Shown: positions 27,232 through 33,638 of the stretch, piece by piece
Layout: every line of letters starts with the position of its first letter
Position numbering within the stretch: the stretch's first letter is position 1
Source of the DNA: a virus
DNA: 47,613 nucleotides
Virus record (IMG/VR): IMGVR_UViG_3300010370_000060
Span: 1-47,613 of that record
Direction: 5' to 3' (one strand)
Notes under the pieces: generated by a model
What the model was told of the DNA's origin: nothing
Databases searched by the model: none
What the model saw: only the letters and a program-made list of their open reading frames with translations
Translations under genes and position numbers: made by a program

Positions 27232-27587
27232 TATGATAATCCCCCTGTTGACGAACCACTATCCTCAGAACGACCATATAATTGATACATTTGATTGGCT
27301 GATAGGAGTCTTGTTTCTTGTAAAGAAACGGTTAAAGTTGTAGTAATCGGTTCTCCATCTCTATGGACATATAGACCACCTTGTGTATCATATGAAACTT
27401 GTACTGACGTTATGGCACTAGGTTGTGTTCTTATAAAAGTTTTACCACCAGTTGAAGTGCTTCTGCCTGCAACTTCAACCATACACAATTTAGGATATTT
27501 AAATAAAGGACCATTCAACGATGGATACGAAAGTTGTCTTAGATCTGAGATTAAACGCCATATATTCGCCGCTTCTTCATATGACAC
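27231..27587 (-). CDS. gp48: gp48-like tail tube cap, C-terminal part (downstream of a frameshift)
   Basis: Frame of 118 aa that continues the gp48-like protein begun upstream. It would start at GTG 27587-27585, but no Shine-Dalgarno precedes this codon. Its first residues (SYEEAANIWRLISDLRQLSYP) are the mid-region of a tube-fold protein, not an N-terminus: in T4-type gp48/gp54/gp19 proteins the 'EAxxIxxII' helix follows directly on 'LRxFxFxF-x-xxP', which here ends the other frame. FKYPKLCMVEV, SVQVSYDTQGG and TLTVSLQETRLL are the usual following strands. Production needs a +1 or -2 frameshift, or the assembled sequence lacks two bases. Confidence 0.7.
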   Translation of the reverse strand: MSYEEAANIWRLISDLRQLSYPSLNGPLFKYPKLCMVEVAGRSTSTGGKTFIRTQPSAITSVQVSYDTQGGLYVHRDGEPITTTLTVSLQETRLLSANQMYQLYGRSEDSGSSTGGLS

Positions 27588-27600
27588 TGGACATAGACCA
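27577..27600 (-). other. gp48: Frameshift junction in the gp48-like gene
   Basis: On the minus strand the first frame reads Trp-Ser-Met-Ser-Ser-Val-Ile-stop (codons TGG TCT ATG TCC AGT GTC ATA TGA). Skipping the A after TCC gives Met-Ser-Val-Ser-Tyr-Glu-Glu; re-reading two bases (TCC then CCA) gives Met-Ser-Pro-Val-Ser-Tyr-Glu-Glu, which fits the Pro usual at this place in tube-fold proteins. This may be a loss of two C from a CCCC run, a sequencing error, or programmed +1/-2 shifting. Confidence 0.7.
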
Positions 27601-28026
27601 AGTAAATTGAAACTGTCTCAGGGCTGGAGATTTATATGTTAATTGTGTATATGGGTTCGTTGCCCTACCATTTATTGCTTGTGCAATATCAACAAACCCA
27701 CCAGCCCCAACTGATCTAGCAGCACCTAGTGCTGCTGCCTGAGCAACATCTTGGGCTGTAACTGCTCTTCCTGGTCCTGCAGAACCAAACATTTGTCGTA
27801 ATCCTTGTCCGATTGCACCCATTTCTAATGGTGCCCAATCGTGTTCGTGTATATCATTTGCCCCTTTTGGTACAGGTAATCCATATACAGTTTTGCTACC
27901 TTTTGCTAACACAGCATCTTGATAATCGGCTTCGTATATTTTTAATAAACTATATGAATTTGGAAATGCTTGTGCTGAAGCAGAGCCCACATTTATGCTA
28001 ATATTTCTTACTGTTGGGGGTGGCAT
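27577..28026 (-). CDS. gp48: gp48-like tail tube cap, N-terminal part
   Basis: Frame of 149 aa starting at ATG 28026 after a good Shine-Dalgarno (TAGGAGA). It resembles the tail-tube-fold caps of T4-like baseplates (gp48/gp54), which start tube polymerisation on the hub. The last third (NPYTQLTYKSPALRQFQFTW) is the tube-fold signature ('NP-x-x-E-x-x-Y/F-K-x-x-x-L-R-x-F-x-F'). It runs into TGA just after, while the remaining half of the domain continues in another frame (27231-27587). Residues ~65-110 are Ala/Gly-rich helix. gp48 rather than gp54 is chosen because it adjoins gp53; the two are hard to separate by eye. Confidence 0.72.
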   Translation of the reverse strand: MPPPTVRNISINVGSASAQAFPNSYSLLKIYEADYQDAVLAKGSKTVYGLPVPKGANDIHEHDWAPLEMGAIGQGLRQMFGSAGPGRAVTAQDVAQAAALGAARSVGAGGFVDIAQAINGRATNPYTQLTYKSPALRQFQFTWSMSSVI

Positions 28027-28035
28027 TATTTCTCC

Positions 28036-28043
28036 TATAAATA
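28036..28043 (+). promoter_or_regulatory. gp4: T4-type late promoter for gp4 and the plus-strand cluster
   Basis: Exact TATAAATA in the 22-bp gap between the divergent 48 and 4 genes. With standard T4 late spacing the first transcribed base is about 28049, the A of the gp4 ATG, so the mRNA would have no leader. No Shine-Dalgarno is present before gp4. Confidence 0.65.
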
Positions 28044-28048
28044 TTTTT

Positions 28049-28477
28049 ATGCCATATAAAGGTAAATACAGACCAATAAATCCTCAAAAATATATAGGTA
28101 ATTCTTCTGGTATTATTTATAGATCTTTGTGGGAAAGAAAATTTATGGTATTTTGTGATACAAATCCAAACATTTTAAAGTGGTCATCAGAAGAAATAGC
28201 AATACCATATTATTTTACAATAGACAAAAAAGTACATAAATACTATGTGGATTTTGTAATTCAAACCAAAGATAAACATGGAATCATAAAAACATATTTA
28301 ATAGAAATAAAGCCAGCAAAACAAACTCAAAAACCACAAAAAAGAAAAAATACTAGAAAATACATCAAAGAAATGATGGAATGGGAAAAAAATAACTGTA
28401 AGTGGGAAGCGGCAAAAAATTATGCAAAAGAAAAACAATGGGAGTTTAAAATATTAACCGAAAATGAACTTTTTTAA
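28049..28477 (+). CDS. gp4: Head completion nuclease gp4
   Basis: Protein of 142 aa matching T4 gp4, the head completion protein that finishes filled heads before tail joining. The start at 28049 was chosen because MPYKGKYRPINPQKYIGN lines up with the family N-terminus (T4 'MGYRGKYIPKNPKKYKGN'); the longer frame from 27995 would run into the gp48 gene and through the promoter. Conserved blocks are IIYRSLWERKFM and WSSEEIAIPY. YYVDF with LIEIKPAK supplies a PD-(D/E)XK-like Asp and E-x-K, in line with a TnsA-like nuclease fold. It overlaps the next gene by 14 nt. Confidence 0.9.
   Translation: MPYKGKYRPINPQKYIGNSSGIIYRSLWERKFMVFCDTNPNILKWSSEEIAIPYYFTIDKKVHKYYVDFVIQTKDKHGIIKTYLIEIKPAKQTQKPQKRKNTRKYIKEMMEWEKNNCKWEAAKNYAKEKQWEFKILTENELF
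28114..28121 (-). promoter_or_regulatory. Candidate late promoter for the 48-53-27-5 unit, inside gp4
   Basis: Exact TATAAATA on the minus strand within the gp4 coding region, predicted start near 28108, giving an ~80-nt leader to the gp48 ATG. It is the only exact box close upstream of this divergent unit. Codon constraint makes chance a fair alternative. Confidence 0.45.
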
Positions 28478-28985
28478 CCCAAAAACAGTACTAAATAAGA
28501 TAGAAAGTTATAAAAATTTTAAAAAAAATTTTCCAGGAACAGTTTTATCATTTGTACACAAACCCCAAACAAAATTCTTCTATGATTCTATACCAGTAGT
28601 GCTGGGGGTTAGGCTTATTGGTAGAAAAATGTTTGCAGTTAATTTGAGATTGGTTCCTCCGAGGGAAAGAGTAAGATTGTTGAATATGATGTATGATCTT
28701 AAATATGAAAATGAACCAAGAGTTGTAATAAATAAATTATTAAGAAGCAAATATTCAAAAATTATGGCAGCAACTCTTGAAGTATATGATATAAAAAATA
28801 TTAAAAGCAAAATTAAAGTTTTAAATGATGGTGATTGGGCAACATTTGCATTAAACGAATATAATTCTTTTAAAAATGTTCCTAAAAATAGAATATATAA
28901 AATAGTAAAACAAAGAATAATAAACATAAAAATGCCAGTTAAGTACATAGTTCAAGTTATAAAAAACAATTTAAAAAGAAAATAA
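28464..28985 (+). CDS. Conserved hypothetical protein of T4-like phages
   Basis: Protein of 173 aa, basic (many Lys and Arg), with no membrane segment. The recognisable block is VVLGVRLIGRKMFAVNLRLV followed by PPRERVRLLNMMYDL. A similar 'F-x-x-N-x-H-Y-L-P-P-x-x-R-x-x-L' pattern occurs in uncharacterised proteins of other T4-like and marine myophages (from memory). The segment SKIMAATLEVYDIKNIKSKI and the following LNDGDWATFALNEY also look family-like. It is coupled to gp4 by overlap and followed directly by the gp54-like gene, so a role in tail or head completion is likely, but no function can be assigned. Confidence 0.65.
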   Translation: MNFFNPKTVLNKIESYKNFKKNFPGTVLSFVHKPQTKFFYDSIPVVLGVRLIGRKMFAVNLRLVPPRERVRLLNMMYDLKYENEPRVVINKLLRSKYSKIMAATLEVYDIKNIKSKIKVLNDGDWATFALNEYNSFKNVPKNRIYKIVKQRIINIKMPVKYIVQVIKNNLKRK

Positions 28986-29669
28986 ATGGGCTTATTTGAT
29001 CCAAAACCACCATTTCCCCCCGACGTTCTTCCTGATCCGTTTCAAGGAGTAAAAGAAAAAATTTCTCCTAAAGGTTTATGGAGCGAATTTAAAGCAGAAA
29101 AGATTTCTGAAACTCAAGCACAAACTTATTTATCAAAAAACCCACTCAATATAAGAAATACAATATCACAAGATGTTTTTTCCCTCTTAAGAACAAATAG
29201 ATATAAAGTAGAATTATCATACAAAGGAAAAACAATAAATCATATTCTGTGTGAATCTGTAGAGTTTCCTGAGAGTGGTATAGCCACGACCGAATATCAA
29301 ATAGGAAACAGACCAATATTTCTGATACCGTATACAAGAAATTACGGTTCTAATACAATAAATATAACATTTAGAGAAAACTACACTAATAACTCTAAGC
29401 CAGAAGTGTTAAGTTTTTTAGAAAATTGGGCAAACGATATAGTAACTAAAGACATTGCAACAGGAAGCTATGATGTTAATTATTATGATAGAATTTTGGG
29501 GAATATGAAAATAACCGCAATGGATTTAAATTATAATCCAATAATTAATATGGAAATATATAACATATATCCGACTCTTTTTAGACCGTCAACTTTAGAA
29601 TACGGCGATATGAATAATTATATAAAGATAAATACTACATTCGCCTTTGAAGAATTTGAATTAAAATAA
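28986..29669 (+). CDS. gp54: Baseplate tail tube initiator, gp54-like
   Basis: Protein of 227 aa with a tail-tube fold. The first ~30 residues are proline-rich (FDPKPPFPPDVLPDP), then NRYKVELSYKGK, HILCESVEFPESGIAT and TEYQIGNRPIFLIPYTRNYG, followed by TINITFREN, LSFLENWAND, and GNMKITAMDLNYNP with an NIYPTLF strand. These strands, in this order, are shared by gp19/gp54-type proteins. gp54 rather than gp19 is inferred from its hub-gene surroundings; T4 gp54 is longer (320 aa). It starts at the codon right after the 173-aa stop. Either of gp48/gp54 could be swapped with the minus-strand gene. Confidence 0.72.
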   Translation: MGLFDPKPPFPPDVLPDPFQGVKEKISPKGLWSEFKAEKISETQAQTYLSKNPLNIRNTISQDVFSLLRTNRYKVELSYKGKTINHILCESVEFPESGIATTEYQIGNRPIFLIPYTRNYGSNTINITFRENYTNNSKPEVLSFLENWANDIVTKDIATGSYDVNYYDRILGNMKITAMDLNYNPIINMEIYNIYPTLFRPSTLEYGDMNNYIKINTTFAFEEFELK

Positions 29670-29684
29670 TAAGGAGACTACATA

Positions 29685-30389
29685 ATGCCTTTGCCAAAAA
29701 TGAGCGTGCCCACATATGAACTGAATTTAATATCTAATAACAAAAATATAGAATATAGACCGTTTTTAGTAAAAGAAGAAAAATTACTTCTCATGGCCTT
29801 AGAAACTAAAGACAAAAAAGAAATAATCAAAGGCGTATATTCCGTTCTACAAAACTGCATAATAAACGAAGATGTCAATATTGAAGAATTACCTTCGTTT
29901 GATGTAGAATATTTATTTTTAAAAATTAGAGAAAAATCTTTAGGCGAAAAAATAGAAGTAGTTGTTCGTTGTCCTGATACTAAAAAAACATTTCCGGTTG
30001 ATGTAAATTTATTAGACGTTAAAGTTGAAAAACCAAAAGATTTATCAAACAAAATAGAAATTACAAATAAAATGGGTATAATATTAAAATACCCATCATT
30101 TAAAACAATACAAGAATCATACGATAAAAACAATTCAGATAAAATTTTTGATATTCTTTTAGAATGTATAGATAAGATTTACGATGAAAATACAAGTTAT
30201 ACATGTAAAGAATATTCTAAAAAAGAATTACAAGAATTTGTAGAGTCTTTACCGCAAAATATTTTTATAAAACTAGCACAATTTTTTGAAAATTTTCCAC
30301 AATTAGTATACGAAAATAATGTAACTTCTCCATTTACAGGTAATCCTGTGAAAGTGAGGTTAGATAGTTTCATAGATTTTTTCGATTGA
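29685..30389 (+). CDS. gp26: Baseplate hub subunit / tail assembly chaperone gp26
   Basis: Protein of 234 aa of the T4 baseplate gp26-type family (Pfam T4_baseplate). The signature is near the start: YRPFLVKEEKLLLMALETKD, followed by VDVEYLFLKIREKSLGEKIE-like strands (here SFDVEYLFLKIREKSLGEKI). The C-terminus is VRLDSFIDFFD. The start has a clear AAGGAGA. The last codons form T TTT TTC (30377-30383), a textbook -1 slippery heptamer, two codons before the TGA, and the next frame continues in -1. This makes gp26 the likely G-like partner of a G/GT style chaperone pair ahead of the tape measure gene. Confidence 0.83.
   Translation: MPLPKMSVPTYELNLISNNKNIEYRPFLVKEEKLLLMALETKDKKEIIKGVYSVLQNCIINEDVNIEELPSFDVEYLFLKIREKSLGEKIEVVVRCPDTKKTFPVDVNLLDVKVEKPKDLSNKIEITNKMGIILKYPSFKTIQESYDKNNSDKIFDILLECIDKIYDENTSYTCKEYSKKELQEFVESLPQNIFIKLAQFFENFPQLVYENNVTSPFTGNPVKVRLDSFIDFFD
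30377..30383 (+). promoter_or_regulatory. Candidate -1 ribosomal frameshift site T_TTT_TTC
   Basis: The heptamer lies in the gp26 frame as GAT TTT TTC GAT TGA. Slipping back one base re-pairs both Phe tRNAs and reads CGA TTG AGC TTC, entering the 61-codon frame. No strong downstream stem is visible; a weak GAGG lies about 18 nt upstream. Confidence 0.6.
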
Positions 30390-30571
30390 GCTTCGGGGGT
30401 GATACTTTAAAGTCTTATTATAATCTTAACTTTATATTAATGAAGGAACATAATTTTAGATTGAGTGAAATTGATAATATGATTCCTTGGGAAAAAAATG
30501 TATATAAGTTACTATTATTAAAGTATTTAAAGGAAAAAGAAGAAGCAAGAAAAAAGAAAAATAAGAAATGA
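30386..30571 (+). CDS. -1-frame extension of gp26 (hub assembly / chaperone partner, gp51-like)
   Basis: Frame of up to 61 codons. Its only upstream initiator is TTG overlapping the gp26 stop, with no Shine-Dalgarno; an internal ATG at 30441 also lacks one. The body SYYNLNFILMKEHNFRLSEI followed by DNMIPWEKNVYKLLLLKYL is a recognisable small protein found after gp26 in T4-like phages ('YSLSELENMIPWEREVY' pattern), sometimes listed as gp51. The conserved part begins upstream of the internal ATG, so expression as a gp26 fusion by -1 frameshift is the best reading. It overlaps the tape-measure gene by 4 nt (ATGA). Confidence 0.68.
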   Translation: MSFGGDTLKSYYNLNFILMKEHNFRLSEIDNMIPWEKNVYKLLLLKYLKEKEEARKKKNKK

Positions 30572-32358
30572 CTCCCAATTCACCCAAAACACAATATAAC
30601 TCCCCCTTTGCACAAAATGCAGCAGGAATGGGATTACCTGAATCTATAAGAGACGAAATAAAAGAACTTTTAGGTTTGAATAATCCTTTAGGTGGTTTAG
30701 AAAAATTTAGAGAAGAATTGTATGCGGTTGTACAATTACGAACCAGCAAAATACTAAAAGATGCTGAGAAGTTTTTCAGTGTTCTTTCACAGGGATCTGT
30801 TGCATCCGGTGTTAAATCTGTGGATCCTTCATCTGAAAATAAAGATAAAGATAATAAAGAAAAACAAACCACAGAAATATTAAAAAATGTTTCTAGTATA
30901 AAAGTTTCTATTGAAGGCGTAGACGAACAAAATAGAGATATAAAAAAGAATACAGAAGTAAGTGCATCTGTTGCTAATGTAAATGAAGAAAATGTAAGAG
31001 AACAAGAATCCAAAGACGACAGATTTCAAAATACTTTAATAGATTATTTGGATAAAATATTAAGACAACTAAAGAAAGCAACTTCTGCAGAGGATGGTGG
31101 ATTTTTAGGAAAACTCGGTTCAGCATTAGGAAGCAATGCCGGTCTTTTAGCCACAGGAGCAGGCGGTATCGCTGCAGGAATGGCCGCAAAAAGCAGAGCA
31201 GCAAAATTAGCAAAAATTAAAGCAGCAAGAGCAGCGAGAGGTAAGGGTGGAAAAGTGGCGGGTATTGCAAGAGCCATTAAAAATGCACCAGGAAAAGGTA
31301 AAACCAAATTATTGCTTGGTTTGTTGGCTGCTATGGGAATTTATACCGTTTTTAGTGGATCCGAAGAAGAAGACGTTGAAGAAACAGTACCAGTCGGTGA
31401 TGAAGAATTGCCGGAAGAAATTGGTGAAGTATATCCAACACAACCAAAAGAAGAATATGGTGTTGGTGATTTTGCTACAGATGCTGCACTCATGGGAGTT
31501 GTTTCTACTGGTTCTGCTGCAATAGATTACGCAAGAGGGGTTCCAGCAGCAACTGCAACTCAAGCAGCAACAACCACAACAACAGGAACTCAAGCAGTAA
31601 CTAAAGCAGTATCTTCTGCTGGAAAAGGTGCTGCGGCTGAAGGTGCCGCAAAAACAGGATCGCGCTTTTTGGGAAAAGCTGCGGGCCCTCTAACAGCATT
31701 AATAGAAGGTGGGTTAGCATATTTTGAATACCAAGCAGAAGAAGAACAATTAACACAAGATGTTCAGGCAGGCATTGTAACTGAAGCCGAAAAAGATGCA
31801 AGAGAAGACAGAATGATGGGAGAAAAAATAGGTCAGGCAGCGGGTGCTACAACGGGTGCTTTGGCTGGAATGGCTGCAGGGGCGGCTATAGGTAGCGTCG
31901 TTCCTGTAGCCGGAACAATCATAGGTGCTGCTGCTGGTGCAATTATTGGTGCAGGATTGGGTTGGTTGGGTGGATGGGCGGGTGGTGAACTTGGTGGACA
32001 GATTGCTGAAGCAGTTGATGACACAACACTAACACAAGAACAAATAGATGAAAGAAGAGCCAAATATCAAATTATTGATAGCAATGGCATAGTATTGACT
32101 AGCACTTCTGAAACAGAAGTAAATTTAGAAACTGAAGAAGCCCTAAGAACGTTGAATGATATTAAAGACCAATCAATAAGAGATTCAACGGAGAGTAACA
32201 CACAAACAACTATAAACAATAATGTTGTTTCTGGAAGTGGAAATACACAAAATAACACTGAAGTAAATAATCCAAATCATTCTGAAAACCCAGCAAACAG
32301 CGAAAGCGTTGTAGCAGAAACTGCCGCAGGCAACAATCAAGGAACCATGCCTTCATAA
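30568..32358 (+). CDS. Tape-measure-like tail hub protein (gp29 position)
   Basis: Protein of 596 aa, close to T4 gp29 (590 aa), the hub protein that sets tail length; the assignment rests on position after gp26 and its chaperone-like extension, size and composition. Residues ~1-170 are charged and helical; ~190-250 are Ala/Lys/Arg-rich; a hydrophobic helix (LLLGLLAAMGIYTVF) lies near residue 248. Residues ~424-475 are a long Gly/Ala zipper (ALAGMAAGAAIGSVVPVAGT, then IIGAAAGAIIGAGLGWLGG), like membrane-active segments of tape measure proteins. The C-terminus is Asn/Thr-rich. It ends at the convergent terminator with gp32. Confidence 0.65.
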   Translation: MTPNSPKTQYNSPFAQNAAGMGLPESIRDEIKELLGLNNPLGGLEKFREELYAVVQLRTSKILKDAEKFFSVLSQGSVASGVKSVDPSSENKDKDNKEKQTTEILKNVSSIKVSIEGVDEQNRDIKKNTEVSASVANVNEENVREQESKDDRFQNTLIDYLDKILRQLKKATSAEDGGFLGKLGSALGSNAGLLATGAGGIAAGMAAKSRAAKLAKIKAARAARGKGGKVAGIARAIKNAPGKGKTKLLLGLLAAMGIYTVFSGSEEEDVEETVPVGDEELPEEIGEVYPTQPKEEYGVGDFATDAALMGVVSTGSAAIDYARGVPAATATQAATTTTTGTQAVTKAVSSAGKGAAAEGAAKTGSRFLGKAAGPLTALIEGGLAYFEYQAEEEQLTQDVQAGIVTEAEKDAREDRMMGEKIGQAAGATTGALAGMAAGAAIGSVVPVAGTIIGAAAGAIIGAGLGWLGGWAGGELGGQIAEAVDDTTLTQEQIDERRAKYQIIDSNGIVLTSTSETEVNLETEEALRTLNDIKDQSIRDSTESNTQTTINNNVVSGSGNTQNNTEVNNPNHSENPANSESVVAETAAGNNQGTMPS

Positions 32359-32391
32359 AAAACCCCAAGATCTATTTCTAGAATCTTGGGG
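32357..32391 (-). terminator. Rho-independent terminator after gp32
   Basis: CCCCAAGA at 32363-32370 pairs with TCTTGGGG at 32384-32391, continued by TCTA/TAGA around a TTTC loop with one bulged A, 12 bp in all. On the minus strand it is followed by six T. On the plus strand no T-run follows, so it should act mainly on gp32 transcripts. Confidence 0.85.
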
Positions 32392-32416
32392 GCAATAAAC
32401 AAAAAGTTTGTTTTAA

Positions 32417-33322
32417 TTACTCTTCGTTGGCTAGACGCTCAAAATAAGATGCAGCATCTTCCTCTTCAGCATCATCCGAAGGGGCCTTCTTCTCTGCCAT
32501 CTTTGGTGGCTTAGAAGTCTTAAACTTAGGTGCTTCAAATTGACTTTCAACTTCATCCATATCTTCAGCAGTCTTTGCACTTGCAGTAGACTCCTTAAGA
32601 ACAGACTTCATCTTGGTAGAGAGTTCATCATAAGACTTAAACTCTGATGGTTGAATAAACTCTTGAAGTTTGTGCTGTTGCTTCCAGATACCCTCTAGTT
32701 TGGCATCATCGCCCCCCATGAGAGGAGCGGCATTGTCAAACTCGCTTTTATCGTAGTTTACATAACCTGCAACCTTACGAATCTTGAGTTTAAAATCTGC
32801 ACCCTTCCAGAAGTCAAAAACGTTTACTGCCTCATCGTCATCAAACTCTGGTTGCAGTTTCTCCATAATCTTATCAAAGATCTTCTTGCCATACTTAAAT
32901 AGGAAGACCTTACCCTCATTTTGAGGATTCTTTGGATCAGAAACAACTAGAACATTTGAGATGTAAGTGAGCTTACGCTTACGGGCACGAGCAACTTCCT
33001 TATCGTCGTCGCTACCACTGTTCCACAGTTCACTGTTTGCTTCACAAACAGGACACTTGCCTCCGATGGTAGTTGGGCAGTTCTCAATGAACCAGCCACC
33101 CTTGCCTTGGAAGCCGTGATTAAAAACACGAACCCAAGGTACATCCTCACCTTCAACAGGAGGAAGGAAACGAATTACGGCATAACCATTGCTTGCTGAG
33201 TCGAGTTCTGGCTTCCAGAATCGATCATCCTTATAACTCTCTGAGCCCTTAACTTGCTTCTCAAGGGCATCTTGAATCTTGCTAAAATCAGTAGACTTCT
33301 TCTTCATATCTTTGAATGACAT
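32417..33322 (-). CDS. gp32: Single-stranded DNA-binding protein gp32
   Basis: Protein of 301 aa, the replication, recombination and repair SSB of T4-like phages (T4 gp32 is 301 aa). Domains in order: a basic N-terminal cooperativity region (MSFKDMKKKSTDFSKIQDAL), an OB-fold core with a zinc site made of His69, Cys82, Cys90 and Cys93 (FNHG ... NCP ... KCPVC), and an acidic C-terminal tail (DDAEEEDAASYFERLANEE) that contacts other replication proteins. Codon choice differs from the neighbours, with many G/C-ending codons (AAG, CTC, TTC), as expected for high expression. It is flanked by its own sigma70-like promoter and a strong terminator. Shine-Dalgarno: AAGGAGA. Confidence 0.96.
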   Translation of the reverse strand: MSFKDMKKKSTDFSKIQDALEKQVKGSESYKDDRFWKPELDSASNGYAVIRFLPPVEGEDVPWVRVFNHGFQGKGGWFIENCPTTIGGKCPVCEANSELWNSGSDDDKEVARARKRKLTYISNVLVVSDPKNPQNEGKVFLFKYGKKIFDKIMEKLQPEFDDDEAVNVFDFWKGADFKLKIRKVAGYVNYDKSEFDNAAPLMGGDDAKLEGIWKQQHKLQEFIQPSEFKSYDELSTKMKSVLKESTASAKTAEDMDEVESQFEAPKFKTSKPPKMAEKKAPSDDAEEEDAASYFERLANEE

Positions 33323-33335
33323 TGTATTCTCCTTG

Positions 33336-33373
33336 TACGATATGTACGGTATGTGTGTAGTATACGATATGTA
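33336..33373 (-). repeat. Direct repeat pair in the gp32 promoter-leader
   Basis: The 11-mer TACGATATGTA occurs at 33336-33346 and 33363-33373, 27 bp apart. One copy overlaps the -10/-35 spacer, the other lies in the leader just upstream of the Shine-Dalgarno. It is a candidate operator, for a repressor on DNA or for gp32 on its own mRNA. Confidence 0.6.
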
Positions 33374-33386
33374 AAATTAGTGTCAA
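33359..33386 (-). promoter_or_regulatory. gp32: Sigma70-like promoter of gp32
   Basis: On the minus strand TTGACA (33381-33386), 16 bp, then TATACT (33359-33364). This near-consensus host-type promoter gives gp32 early expression independent of the late system. The -35 box lies just 3' of the gp33 stop. Confidence 0.8.
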
Positions 33387-33388
33387 GT

Positions 33389-33613
33389 TTAAAGTTTAAG
33401 TTTCTGTGATTTAGGTAACAAATTTAAATTTTCACCTTCTTCTTTTAATTGCTGTATTATGGGTTTAGATAAAAATTTTGCAATTAGTTCAGGTTCTATT
33501 GAATATTTTTCACATAAAAATAAGATAGCATCCATGTACGACATTTCTCTGGCTAATACTAAAGATTCTATTTCTTTTTGCACTTTTAAATTATCTTGTT
33601 CTGGTATAATCAT
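33389..33613 (-). CDS. gp33: Late transcription coactivator gp33
   Basis: Protein of 74 aa matching gp33 of marine T4-like phages, which bridges host RNA polymerase (beta flap) and the sliding clamp to activate late promoters. The pattern is the family's: IESLVLAREMSYMDAILFLC, then EKYSIEPELIAKFLSKPI and a basic LNLLPKSQKLKL end. T4 gp33 is longer (112 aa), while cyanophage versions are of this size. Presence of gp33 agrees with the TATAAATA boxes in the window. Shine-Dalgarno TAGGAGA; an AATAAATA late-like box lies 18-25 nt upstream. It is followed by the gp32 promoter. Confidence 0.85.
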   Translation of the reverse strand: MIIPEQDNLKVQKEIESLVLAREMSYMDAILFLCEKYSIEPELIAKFLSKPIIQQLKEEGENLNLLPKSQKLKL

Positions 33614-33630
33614 TATCTTCTCCTAGAGTT

Positions 33631-33638
33631 TATTTATT
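33631..33638 (-). promoter_or_regulatory. Possible late-like box (AATAAATA) before gp33
   Basis: One base from TATAAATA and within the relaxed NATAAATA seen in cyanophage late promoters. Predicted start near 33625, 12 nt upstream of the gp33 ATG. It overlaps the epimerase stop. Weak evidence. Confidence 0.35.

Noticed and set aside
27995-28048. Longer N-terminus for gp4
   Set aside because: The extra codons lie in the gp48 start and across the late promoter, and family alignment begins at MPYKGKY.
29678-30133. Minus-strand frame opposite gp26
   Set aside because: Low-quality shadow frame; gp26 family match on the other strand is clear.
30456-31013. Minus-strand frame opposite the tape-measure start
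   Set aside because: Serine/phenylalanine-rich shadow of plus-strand coding, no ribosome site, opposes a coupled gene run.
32393-32420. Second small hairpin (AACAAA/TTTGTT) near the gp32 stop
   Set aside because: Only six weak A-T-rich pairs, overlaps the coding end, not a convincing plus-strand terminator.
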